A stretch of DNA of 46,319 bases, taken from Candidatus Jettenia ecosi (GTDB lineage Bacteria > Planctomycetota > Brocadiia > Brocadiales > Brocadiaceae). This document shows, in pieces, positions 36,501-43,725 of this stretch (within the stretch, counting starts at the first letter, position 1; every line of letters starts with the position of its first letter). The position numbers were made by a program, and so were the translations under genes. Where the stretch lies: the NCBI GenBank assembly GCA_005524015.1, contig SULG01000021.1:1-46319 (forward strand), given 5' to 3'. The notes below the pieces were generated by a model. The model was not told the origin of the DNA, made no database searches, and was given only the letters and a program-made list of their open reading frames with translations.

Positions 36501-37062
36501 CTTATCCGTAAATAGCTAGCTATTTTTTAGGACATGTATTAAGTTCCATTTTATCTATAACTTTTAGATTATAATGGAGGTGGATATGCCAAAAAACCAT
36601 CATGGGAAGTATCAGATGCATTTTGGGACAGAGTGAAACTACTGATTTCGGTTATACCGAAGAGGAATCCGGCAGAAAGAGTATAAGAGAAAGGCTGGCG
36701 GAGAACGGAAGCCAATGGAAGCATGAAAGGTATTTGAAGGAATCGTGTACGTACTGAGAACCGGTTGTCAGTGGAAGGCATTACCGAAAGAACGCTTTGG
36801 CAGTGCAAGTTCGATTCATGCGTACTTTCTTCAATGGCTCAGAGCAGGCTTCTTTCTCCAGCTCTGGCGTGCCGGTTTGGCAGAATATGATGAACTCGAA
36901 GGCATAGCCTGGAAGTGGCAGAGTATTGATGGATCAATGGTAAAGGCGCCTCGCGCACAAGAAGCCGTAGGAGCAAATCCCATGTATAGGGAAAAAAGGC
37001 AGCAAGAGACACCTGCTGGTAGACGAGCATGGCATCCCCTTATCGATAGTCATAAATTGTTA
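36500..37062 (+). mobile_element. IS5-family element, 3'-truncated
   Basis: Left inverted repeat cttatccgtaaatagc at 36501, then a broken transposase: WEVSDAFWDRVKLLISVIPK (with stops), then an open stretch from 36745 encoding LRTGCQWKALPKERFGSASS, GLAEYDELEGIAWKWQSIDG with the first catalytic Asp, SMVKAPRAQEAVGANP. The reading ends at RRAWHPLIDSH where the element is cut near 37062. The right half, including the other catalytic residues, is missing. The remnant at 7440-7605 is a relative. Confidence 0.8.
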
Positions 37063-37287
37063 TTCGGTTTTTTTTAATTTAAGCATTTTAGCTTGTGATG
37101 ATTCCAGTATTGAATCGCGAAGAAAAGAACTTGCTTCTAATATTTCTATGCCAATTAATTCGCCGCTTTCATTCAATTCAGCCGTAATATTTGGGCTTAA
37201 CTCAATGCTATCTGCTTCTTTTTCCTCAGAAATAACTATGTGCAGAATGTCTTCAGCTTTAAAATATGACATCTTTGTTTTATCCAT
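37060..37287 (-). CDS. DUF2283 protein (probable antitoxin-type partner)
   Basis: 75 aa. DUF2283 pattern: YFKAEDILHIVISEEKEADS, ITAELNESGELIGIEILEAS. Such small proteins often sit behind a DUF4258-like toxin; here its start overlaps the upstream gene's stop by 8 bp. The IS5 remnant abuts its 3' end and has probably removed the end of the cassette or flanking DNA. Confidence 0.8.
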   Translation of the reverse strand: MDKTKMSYFKAEDILHIVISEEKEADSIELSPNITAELNESGELIGIEILEASSFLRDSILESSQAKMLKLKKTE

Positions 37288-37567
37288 ATATGAACCTCCC
37301 TGTTTTAAGTCGAAAATTAATCTGTTGACGCGTAGTAGTATGAATTGAGACAGGTATTATTTCACTTCCCTGTTTCTCATATGGAACTATAACCAGCCTA
37401 TCATCATGTTTACCTACTGCAATTAAACGTTGGGTTGCAGTATCGAAGTATATCTCTTCCGAATACCGTAATATATTTTCAACCTTTGGAAGTTCAAATC
37501 CTCTTAATTCTGCTCTATACTTCATATAGTCCGTCCATACGATCTTTGATTCTTCAGGGGTTCTCAC
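37280..37567 (-). CDS. DUF4258-like small protein (probable toxin-type partner)
   Basis: 95 aa with a GTG start after GGAGGGG. Core: IVWTDYMKYRAELRGFELPK, YFDTATQRLIAVGKHDDRL, VSIHTTTRQQINFRLKTGRF. The H.D...V..Y and IH..TRQQ features resemble RelE/BrnT/DUF4258-type small proteins. Two-gene unit with DUF2283, overlapping by 8 bp. Toxin activity is inferred from the arrangement only. Confidence 0.75.
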   Translation of the reverse strand: MRTPEESKIVWTDYMKYRAELRGFELPKVENILRYSEEIYFDTATQRLIAVGKHDDRLVIVPYEKQGSEIIPVSIHTTTRQQINFRLKTGRFIYG

Positions 37568-37574
37568 ATCCCCT

Positions 37575-37669
37575 CCAATGTTTTATATTTAATTATACCG
37601 TATAATACCTGCCTCACCAACTGGTGCCGCTAAAGCTTGTTGGACGAAGCAAGCACACAAAGTTTATCA
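37575..37669 (-). repeat. Possible truncated attC after the yggL-like cassette
   Basis: On the minus strand, shortly after the YggL-like stop, stands GTCCAACAAGC (fits the R'' consensus RYYYAAC), followed by a CCAAC/GTTGG inverted pair. A matching R' end is not recognisable, so this is at best a damaged attC. Confidence 0.35.
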
Positions 37670-38026
37670 CTAGTTTGGTATAGGCGGTTGTTCGATCTCT
37701 TTCGTAATTTGCCCGAAGTTGCCGTGCCACAAGTCGAACTCATCGCTTACACTCCATGACTGTACATCCGGGTGAGCCTCCAGCCATGCTGCGATGCTTT
37801 TCATCCTCGCGTCTCGATCATCGGACGGACGGCCAACTTCGACGACCACGTCCAATCTGGCCTCTTTACCTCCGCCGCCGCAATAGCAGCCGTTCGCCTC
37901 GATTACATCAATGAAGGCATCAAGGAATTCATCAAACTCATCTTTGCGATTTCGCGTAATCACAAGATGTCGCCCCCATTCGGTGAACTCACCACGATGC
38001 TTCTTCTTTCGAAGTCGTCTATTCAT
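37670..38026 (-). CDS. YggL-like (DUF469) 50S-ribosome-binding protein, probable cassette gene
   Basis: 118 aa, close to YggL length (about 108). N-terminal RRLRKKKHRGEFTEWGRHL, middle FLDAFIDVIEANGCYCGGGG, and SWSVSDEFDLWHG near the end match DUF469. YggL binds the large ribosomal subunit. GC content is higher than in the flanking DNA, and DUF469 genes are known from integron arrays, so this is probably a captured cassette. Confidence 0.8.
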   Translation of the reverse strand: MNRRLRKKKHRGEFTEWGRHLVITRNRKDEFDEFLDAFIDVIEANGCYCGGGGKEARLDVVVEVGRPSDDRDARMKSIAAWLEAHPDVQSWSVSDEFDLWHGNFGQITKEIEQPPIPN

Positions 38027-38201
38027 ACTGTATTTCTTCCTCTATTCAATCCATTCTTATCGATCAAACATTAATGAGATTGATCCGCATACTATGCGGA
38101 ATAAAGGTTTTTTTCAACATAACATACCTTTAAGGAAAATAATTGTATAAACGTAAAGAAGAATGCAAGCCTTTTTCGGTTTTTCCTCAGAGAGAAAAGA
38201 T

Positions 38202-38388
38202 ATGACGGGGAGTAATTCTATTGAAATTCTTACTACCAGGAGACTTGATCATCTTCCTTTGGTATCTGCGTGTATGCGATACTTGGAAATTGATCAGATT
38301 ATTGATAAACACCTTACAAATTCCGGAGACACTATACTTAATTTGGAGATTCCTATTTTTCATTTAGATCCTTTGGGCCAAGTTTCTG
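38202..38388 (+). pseudogene. IS transposase N-terminus (DUF4277/IS1634-like), truncated
   Basis: From ATG 38202: SIEILTTRRLDHLPLVSACM, RYLEIDQIIDKHL, which is the DUF4277 N-terminal domain of IS1634/IS4-type transposases. After about 60 residues the frame is cut by the MITE at 38389. No catalytic domain remains. Confidence 0.7.
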
Positions 38389-38657
38389 CTAGCGTGAGTT
38401 TATTACGAAAAAGGTACTTGCTGTTTTTAAACCCTTGATAATAAATAGGCTAGGTGAAATAATAACGTATACACTAAAAAGAAAATATAGCTACACATAT
38501 TACGATATGTTATATTACTTCAGAAAATATACAGATTTCGTAACTTATTATATAATAAGGAGTTTCAGTGTATACAAAAATTATACATACATACATATTA
38601 TGAAACATAACAACTTACTTCCACAATAGTACCTATTATATAATAAACTCACGCTAG
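38389..38657. mobile_element. 269-bp MITE with 30-bp interrupted inverted repeats
   Basis: CTAGCGTGAGTTTATTA (38389-38405) then 7 bp then GGTACT; the exact complement order AGTACC, 7 bp, TAATAAACTCACGCTAG closes it at 38657. An inner inverted pair GTATACACT/AGTGTATAC also folds. The interior is very AT-rich and probably non-coding, although one frame of 64 codons is open. It is inserted in the IS1634-like remnant. Confidence 0.75.
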
Positions 38658-38987
38658 AGTATTCTCTCAAGAATATTCTCAAGCCAACCTATAAAGCTAT
38701 CATTTTTTTCAGTACTATAGTTGTGGAGCAACCGGCATGGAGTAATGGATTGTTGTTATGAAAATCACCATTACTCCAATACTTCATATTAACTTCAGTC
38801 TCATGATAGGAGTAGGAATGCGGGTCATTGCGAGGGTATTGTCCGAAGCAATCTCATAAACCATCATAGAGGCCCTTCCATTTTCCATATCATCCTCTCT
38901 CGGTCAACATGCATATGGCGCGGTTCGTCGCAGAGCGTAGGAATAGAAGTAAAACGATAAGGCCCAATCCTTAATGTCGTTGGTTAT
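38658..38987. other. Intergenic region with dispersed repeats
   Basis: No gene. ATGGAGTAATGG and CCATTACTCCAAT (38738-38782) form a hairpin. At 38824-38856 stands gtcattgcgag...ccgaagcaatctc, a dispersed repeat common in many bacterial genomes. Confidence 0.55.
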
Positions 38988-39320
38988 AGGGCCACACCTT
39001 GATTAGTGATTTAATTTCTTCTAATCGTTTATGAATTTCATCATCTTTCGATATCATTGATTTCATAATAGTTACTCGCCGACTTATGGAAGAATAACCA
39101 AGACCAAACAAATTGCCAATCCCCATTTTCATGAGGACAAGTTTCTTGGTTATTGAAAATATTCCTTCGCTCATTTCCCCGTGATAAGACTTGTCCTCGT
39201 GCAAACGGGGATGTGATAGTATGCCCCTTCAAATTCTATGCGTCATTGTCTTGTCATGGCAGACAAGATAGCACAATTGCCTTTTATCGCCAATAATTCT
39301 AATCAAGGTGTGACCACTTT
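38988..39320 (-). mobile_element. Internally deleted RAYT/IS200-like element
   Basis: Ends cacaccttgatta (38993-39006) and its complement taatcaaggtgtg (39299-39312), as in the fuller element at 40700-41760. The minus strand encodes the first ~25 residues of the transposase (SPFARGQVLSRGNERRNIF) joined almost directly to the last ~40 (IGNLFGLGYSSISRR). The whole catalytic region is deleted; a non-autonomous derivative. Confidence 0.8.
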
Positions 39321-39333
39321 TGACCCCTTTGGT

Positions 39334-39363
39334 GACCCGGATTATACAGACTGTATATCCAGT
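39334..39363 (-). other. attI-like fragment (copy B)
   Basis: Contains TATACAGTCTGTATAATCCG followed by GGTC on the minus strand, directly after the intI end, matching TATACAGTCTGTATAAACCG of copy A (6216-6299). It is cut short by the RAYT-type element at 39320. Confidence 0.6.
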
Positions 39364-39440
39364 CTACAACCCAAGAACCGGGCTTCGGACACCGCGACCG
39401 CCTTTGCTCAAAACATGGTGTAGATCGCCGTTTTTAAACC
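39364..39440 (-). pseudogene. intI: Integron integrase IntI, second C-terminal scrap
   Basis: About 20 codons on the minus strand: GDLHHVLSKGGRGVRSPVLG-L-stop. It matches the integrase end at 6300-6360 ([19 protein letters not shown]-stop). The catalytic Tyr is lost here (HH in place of YTH). It is followed by the same attI-like sequence, so a second intI-attI junction once existed. Confidence 0.7.
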
Positions 39441-39444
39441 GCTA

Positions 39445-39543
39445 TAGCTAGGGAGTTCCCGGACGGTTTGAATATTTGATTTTAAGCAAATATCAATCTT
39501 TCTCCCTTACAATATAGCTGTCAGCTTCATTACGTTGTTAGAT
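39445..39543 (-). repeat. Truncated attC after the DUF2442 gene
   Basis: On the minus strand it starts ATCTAAC (39537-39543), overlapping the TAA of the DUF2442 gene. Inner arms GCTATATTGTAAGGGAG and CTCCCTAGCTATAGC pair. The expected GTTRRRY end is missing; the intI scrap begins there. Confidence 0.6.
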
Positions 39544-39804
39544 CATTTTTTTATAATATGTTAAATCTTTGTTCCCCAATATTAAACCAGGAACACTAAT
39601 ATCTTCATCAATTTCTTCCCAATGAATTCCCGTTCCGCCTCCGCTCAACTCATAATTATTTCTCTGTTCAGGAGTAGCGTTTAACAAACGTGGAAAATAA
39701 AGTAAAGGGATAGAAAGTTGCCTTCCATCCGTTAAGGCAATCCACATATTTTCATTATCAAACCAAATTTTCGTTGCATTTGCTTCAAATGTTAAAGTGT
39801 TCAT
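39538..39804 (-). CDS. DUF2442 protein (cassette gene)
   Basis: 88 aa. DUF2442 pattern: IWFDNENMWIALTDGRQLSI, YFPRLLNATPEQRNNYELSG, GIHWEEIDEDISVPGLI. Usually paired with DUF4160, as here; the two overlap by 20 bp. Such pairs resemble toxin-antitoxin modules, with this protein the likely antitoxin (inference). Its stop codon lies within an attC core. Confidence 0.88.
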   Translation of the reverse strand: MNTLTFEANATKIWFDNENMWIALTDGRQLSIPLLYFPRLLNATPEQRNNYELSGGGTGIHWEEIDEDISVPGLILGNKDLTYYKKMI

Positions 39805-40030
39805 TCCATTTCTCCTCTATTAATTTACTTTTATTTTCTATCACTTTTCTGAATTCACTCAATTCCTTACTTGAAAATCCATAATTATATTCAAGGCTGA
39901 CAAATGGTTTAATCCAAAATTTAGCCCTGTTCGGACCTTTTCGGACATGAATATGAACTGGTTCCAACGGATAACCCTCATTTGAAAAGAAGTGAAATCT
40001 ACGTCCTTTCCAATCAAAAACTTTAGGCAT
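39785..40030 (-). CDS. DUF4160 protein (cassette gene)
   Basis: 81 aa. DUF4160 pattern: FHFFSNEGYPLEPVHIHVRK, AKFWIKPFVSLEYNYGFSSK. Partner of DUF2442. Probable toxin-type member; activity unproven. A TIR element lies just upstream at 40088-40183, where its promoter would be. Confidence 0.88.
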   Translation of the reverse strand: MPKVFDWKGRRFHFFSNEGYPLEPVHIHVRKGPNRAKFWIKPFVSLEYNYGFSSKELSEFRKVIENKSKLIEEKWNEHFNI

Positions 40031-40087
40031 GCAATTATTCTACCGTAAGGATTTCTTTATTGAGACCACCATGGCCACATCTTAATA

Positions 40088-40183
40088 GGTTGTCCGAGGA
40101 TGCAAAATCATGAAAATCCAGACATTGATTTATAACGACTTATGACATGAAAAATCACAAAAAAGTGAATTCTCGGACAGCCC
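40088..40183. mobile_element. Small TIR element (about 96 bp)
   Basis: GGTTGTCCGAG at the left and CTCGGACAGCCC at the right are inverted repeats (10 of 12 match when aligned with a one-base offset). The interior is AT-rich and non-coding. Probably a MITE. Confidence 0.5.
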
Positions 40184-40273
40184 GTTAAATATCAAGTATT
40201 GATATTTTGCACGACACCATTATAATGATTTTTCGATTTTCTTTCACTCTAAAATTTAAACAAGAGAAAGACT

Positions 40274-40400
40274 CATGGCAAGACCCTTACGTGTGGAGTA
40301 CCTTGGGGCGTATTACCATGTTATTAATCGTGGGAATGCCGGTGAAAATATATTTACAAAAGACATCGAAGAAGAGGTCATATCTTCCAGGGCAGGTTTA
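40274..40400 (+). pseudogene. RAYT/Y1 transposase, N-terminal fragment
   Basis: From ATG 40274: MARPLRVEYLGAYYHVINRG, NAGENIFTKDIEEEV. This is the N-terminus of a REP-associated tyrosine transposase of another subgroup than the one at 41666. The HUH catalytic part is gone. Confidence 0.75.
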
Positions 40401-40699
40401 AGCATTACTTTGAATTAACGCGATAAAAATTTTTTTTAAGTCATAAGTCGAGTTTGGCATAACTTAGTAAAAAACAATGCTTTGCGACTTGCTTTATGCT
40501 TGACTTATTCCTTTACTCCTGCTATTAATTGCACTTGTGAACTTTTTGACCAACCAACAACAGGAGCAAAGGATTTGAGTATTTTTGGCGCAAACATCCC
40601 TCTGTTAAATACGTTTCTGAAAAATTTCGTCTCCTGTTTTAGCAAAAAACAAATGTCCATTCCCCATTTTCATGAGAAAACAGGAGAAAACAGAGAAAA
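40401..40699. other. Intergenic region, nothing recognised
   Basis: About 300 bp between two RAYT-related elements. No gene, RNA or clear repeat seen. Confidence 0.4.
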
Positions 40700-40715
40700 C
40701 AGGGTCACACCTTGA

Positions 40716-41666
40716 TTAGGATTTAATTTCCTCTAATCGTTTATAAATTTTATCATCTTCTAATACCATTGATTGCATAATAGATACTCGCCGACTTATG
40801 GAAGAATAACCAAGACCAAACAAATTACCAATTTCTTGATTATTATACCAACCCGTACTCCATAAAAGAAAGATCAATACATCACGATTGTGTTTATCCG
40901 AATCGCATATCCTGGCGGATCGTAAGAAATCATTCGTATTGCATTGCAAGACCTTTGCAGCTTTCTCTAAGATGGTTTTAGGATTGGTATCTCTTAAAAC
41001 GTGCCGTTTTTGGGGGATTTCAACATCAGGTTTTTCTGATAAATATTTAGACCTGATACGATCAATAAACTTCTGGGATCCCAAAAATAAACCGTGCCGA
41101 AAATCTTCCCATATTCTTTTCTCTTCCCGGGAATATTTTTGAACCATTTCTCTCTATGCCTTGTTCTTGTCTTTTGTATCAAAATGAGAAAGAATAGGCG
41201 CTGTACGTAACCACTCTGATGATTTTTTGCCATAGGCATACACGGGATAACTACTCCAGGGATAATCTGCTAACCGAGTAACTATTCCGGCACGCAGCGG
41301 ATTCCTATGGATATAGCAGGAAAGAAGCATCAGGTATTCATTCTTTTCAACAAGAAAGTTTTTGAACCGTCCCTGGAAAAGGTGACCATTTCGCTTGTGT
41401 TTTATATTATACCGACGTGTGTACGTGGTTCCAAACCACTGCATGCCTTGAGAAATATTGGGCTTATTGGTTTTGAGGAGTAAGTGATAATGGTTATTCA
41501 TGAGTACATAGGCATAAACCTCAATCTCAAATCTTTCAGACATGTTTCCCAAAATGTCCAGAAACACAATACGATCATCATTATCAGTAAAAACGTTCCT
41601 TCGCTCATTTCCTCGTGATAAGACTTGTCCTCGTGCAAACGGGGATGTGATAGTACGCCCCTTCAA
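40716..41666 (-). pseudogene. RAYT (Y1) transposase with DnaA-like C-terminus, split by one stop
   Basis: One frame of 317 codons with a single internal TAG (41151-41153). Part 1 (170 aa) has RGQVLSRGNERRNVF, the HUH motif YAYVLMNNHYHLLL, RRYNIKHKRNGHLFQGRFKN with the catalytic Tyr region, and RNPLRAGIVTRLADYPWSSY. Part 2 (143 aa) has a helix-turn-helix like the DnaA C-terminus (NQEIGNLFGLGYSSISRRVS). Normally one protein, so this is a nonsense mutant. The element ends are gtcacaccttgatta (40699) and taatcaaggtgtgac (about 41748). Confidence 0.85.
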
Positions 41667-41800
41667 ATTCTACGCGCCATTGCCTTGTCATGGCAGACAA
41701 GATAGCAAAATTGCCTTCTCTTGGCAACAATTTAATCACTAATCAAGGTGTGACACCTTTGATCCCCTTGCATTGCAATTCCCTTGACCGTGCTAAATTC

Positions 41801-41934
41801 ACATAACGCCAGCGTCACTGACGAGTGCCACCTGAATGATAAACAAATACCTAAAACCGATTTGCACGCGTCATAACAATGCATGATCAAACAACGTCCT
41901 GTGGCACTTGTTCATGTGCATGCAGTTGTTAGAA
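41801..41934 (-). repeat. Integron attC site of the YgiT/DUF4258 cassette (134 bp)
   Basis: On the minus strand it starts TTCTAACAAC (R'') and ends GCGTTATGT (R', as in the Vibrio VCR type). Arms AAGTGCCAC and GTGGCACT pair perfectly, with further pairing towards both ends, around a loop of about 55 nt. It begins 12 bp after the antitoxin-type gene's stop. Confidence 0.7.
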
Positions 41935-41945
41935 AATCATTTTCA

Positions 41946-42158
41946 TCAGCTTGCGACAGCTAACTTCTCGGTCTCTTGATCAATCTTTCGCAGAATTTCC
42001 TGAATAGCATCGACTTCTGCTTCTTCAAAGTACGCTTCGCCGCACTGTCCGCATACCCAAGCAGGGATAGCATCAAAAAGCAGGTGATATCCTTTTCTGT
42101 TAATGTGAAAAGGTGCTGTCTTTCTAACCATATCCCCTTTGCAGTAAATACACTTCAT
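41946..42158 (-). CDS. YgiT-type zinc-finger antitoxin-like protein (cassette gene)
   Basis: 70 aa. Two CxxC pairs (MKCIYCKGD and WVCGQCGEAYFEE) form the zinc finger of the MqsA/YgiT N-terminal domain, followed by a short helix (VDAIQEILRKIDQE). No DNA-binding HTH domain, so the short form of the family. Start overlaps the upstream gene's end by 4 bp. With the DUF4258 gene it makes a typical type II toxin-antitoxin pair carried on a gene cassette. Confidence 0.88.
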   Translation of the reverse strand: MKCIYCKGDMVRKTAPFHINRKGYHLLFDAIPAWVCGQCGEAYFEEAEVDAIQEILRKIDQETEKLAVAS

Positions 42159-42484
42159 GTTTTTTTCCTCTTTCTAAAATTATCTTCCCACTGTTCATAA
42201 TCAGGAAGATATGCTGTTATTATTGCAAGATAATCTTCTTTTGGCGAACAAACGATATGTATGGGACGGTTATCTTCTCCGTGGCCTAAAATCAAACAAC
42301 TATGACCTCTGACATCTTCCGGATAATCTTCAATAATCTCTCCGTTATCTATTGCCTTATGGACTTCTGATGTACTAATCATTCTGTCAACTCGCGACAT
42401 CTGCCGAATAGCATGAGGAAGAAATAATATCTTCTTCATCGATGCATCTCGGACAAGTTGGATTATGTCATCTTGAATAGTCAC
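42155..42484 (-). CDS. DUF4258 protein (toxin-type, cassette gene)
   Basis: 109 aa. DUF4258 features: FLPHAIRQMSRVDRMISTSE, VHKAIDNGEIIEDYPED, SCLILGHGEDNRPIHIVCSP, AIITAYLPD. First gene of a toxin-antitoxin-type pair with the YgiT-like gene. A few codons at the N-terminus are uncertain because several starts are possible. Confidence 0.88.
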   Translation of the reverse strand: MTIQDDIIQLVRDASMKKILFLPHAIRQMSRVDRMISTSEVHKAIDNGEIIEDYPEDVRGHSCLILGHGEDNRPIHIVCSPKEDYLAIITAYLPDYEQWEDNFRKRKKT

Positions 42485-42588
42485 ATATAAACTATACTCT
42501 TAAACTATTCAATTCTTCAATCTTTTTTTGCAATATCGTGTGATGTGCGATCAATAATATCATGGGAATGAAATTAACCTCTTTTATT

Positions 42589-42659
42589 TTCTAACGCTGG
42601 AAATAACCGGCAAAAAGCCCGCGCAGCTGGTTTTTTGCCGGTTGATTGACTTGTTAGGC
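42589..42659 (-). repeat. Integron attC site (71 bp) of the 190-codon cassette
   Basis: On the minus strand it starts GCCTAACAAG (R'' at 42653-42659) and ends AGCGTTAGAA (R'). The core arms AACCGGCAAAAA and TTTTTGCCGGTT pair almost perfectly, and the ends GCCTAAC/GTTAGA pair too. This is the clearest hairpin-type attC in the window. Confidence 0.85.
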
Positions 42660-42671
42660 GCATATACGGGA

Positions 42672-43345
42672 TTAAGCATTTGCCTGAGCCTGCATATAAT
42701 CCCATATGCGGGCATCAAGGTTGGTTGCAGAAATGCCCATTTTCTTGGCTACTGCTTTTAGTGCTGCAATACCATCTGCTTCAGAGACCGTTGGGCCTAG
42801 CGAATTTTGCAGGAAATTTGCAATGTGACGATCAAGCTTGATTGAATTCACTCCATCAATGTACCAAAGTAATTGTTCATATGCGCGAGGGCCTAGACCC
42901 TTTATTAGCCCTACAAATTGCTCCTTGCGTACCGAAGCAGCCCATTTTTTAAGTGTGACGATTTCTGCTTCTTGTGGGCAGAATTTCTTGCACCAGTCAG
43001 AAAGACACTCCGCTAACTGTGTAAGTTGATGGGCTTTTTGCCATTCATTATTTTCCCATAGCGCATTTGAAAATAGTTTCCAATCATTAGTGTCGCCAAC
43101 AATCTTTCGTGCGAGTTTTACCAACTCTTCTAATGGCTTTTCTGACAGGTATGCGTATTGTCCTTTTTCAAAGCGTGTTCGTGCAGGTAATGCTTGGGAA
43201 TACCACTTTCGGCTCAGACTTAGAACGGTAGACATAGCGATCAAAAGCGGGCTTCCAAAGACGTGAGATTCCTCTTCAAGACACTGCTCTTAGGGAGTTT
43301 TTGACATTCCAGATACAGCCGGTCTATTTGCTGTTGTGTAACCAT
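42672..43345 (-). CDS. Unknown cassette gene, possible frameshift near the 5' end
   Basis: Open frame 42672-43244 (190 codons from a TTG; ATG at 43235-43237) with no family I can name. Visible: LSRKWYSQALPARTRFEKGQ, LARKIVGDTNDWKLFSNALW, and GPRAYEQLLWYIDGVNSIKL with DRHIANFLQNSLG, which look like an HhH-GPD-type helical protein. Upstream in frame stands CLEEESHVFGSPLLIAMS, which looks coding but lacks a start. A frame from ATG 43345 (MVTQQQIDRLYLECQKLPK, with Shine-Dalgarno AAGG) would join it after a one-base shift near 43290. The gene lies between an attI-like site and an attC, all in cassette orientation. Confidence 0.65.
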
Positions 43346-43365
43346 TGCTTTTACCTTGATGTGCG

Positions 43366-43415
43366 GCCTAACAATAATTATACGTCTGTATAAAACGGCA
43401 AACACAGACTGTTCT
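43366..43415 (-). other. attI-like fragment (copy C) before the first cassette
   Basis: On the minus strand: ACAGTCTGTGTTTGCCG, TTTTATACAGACGTATAATT, ATTGTTAGGC (junction core 43366-43372, GTTAGGC). Over about 44 bp it is nearly identical to copy A before the ridA cassette. No integrase sequence is found beyond it. Confidence 0.65.
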
Positions 43416-43725
43416 GATATATTTAAGAAGTTACCGATCTTCTTGTCACGTGATGAAAAAATTAAAAATCACTCACAACATAACACAAATAAAGAAGAAT
43501 GCAAACTTTTTTCAGAGTTAAATTGGTTCGATTGTTTGTAATAATTCACCGCAGAAGGCGCGGAGAACGCAGAGAAATAAAGGAAAGATAGAAATTTTGT
43601 ATAATACTTCTGCTTATACCTCTATTACATTCTCAGCGACCTCGGCGTTCCCCCATTCCCCGTTTTCACGAGGATAAATTTCATGAGGGCAGGCTCCGCG
43701 GTGGGCTGAACTCTTGTACGATTCT
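43416..43725. repeat. Intergenic region with a dispersed repeat
   Basis: No gene. 43548-43577 (caccgcagaaggcgcggaga followed by acgcagag) is the widespread 'ctctgcgttctccgcg...gcggtg' genomic repeat. A related piece (ctcagcgacctcggcgttc) follows at 43632. aaagaagaatgcaa at 43488 is also found at 38156, beside the IS1634-like remnant. Confidence 0.55.

Noticed and set aside
37060-37567. attC end after the DUF2283 gene
   Set aside because: ACCGAATAACAA looks a little like a core site but does not fit RYYYAAC and the IS5 remnant starts there.
38435-38629. 64-codon frame
   Set aside because: Lies wholly inside the AT-rich interior of a MITE; tyrosine-rich by composition.
40207-40401. 64-codon frame with a different reading of the RAYT fragment
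   Set aside because: The frame from ATG 40274 gives clear transposase sequence (MARPLRVEY...YYHVINRG); this one does not.
43548-43577. Possible structured RNA
   Set aside because: It is the common dispersed 'cgcagaggcgcggagaacgc' type repeat with no conserved fold seen.
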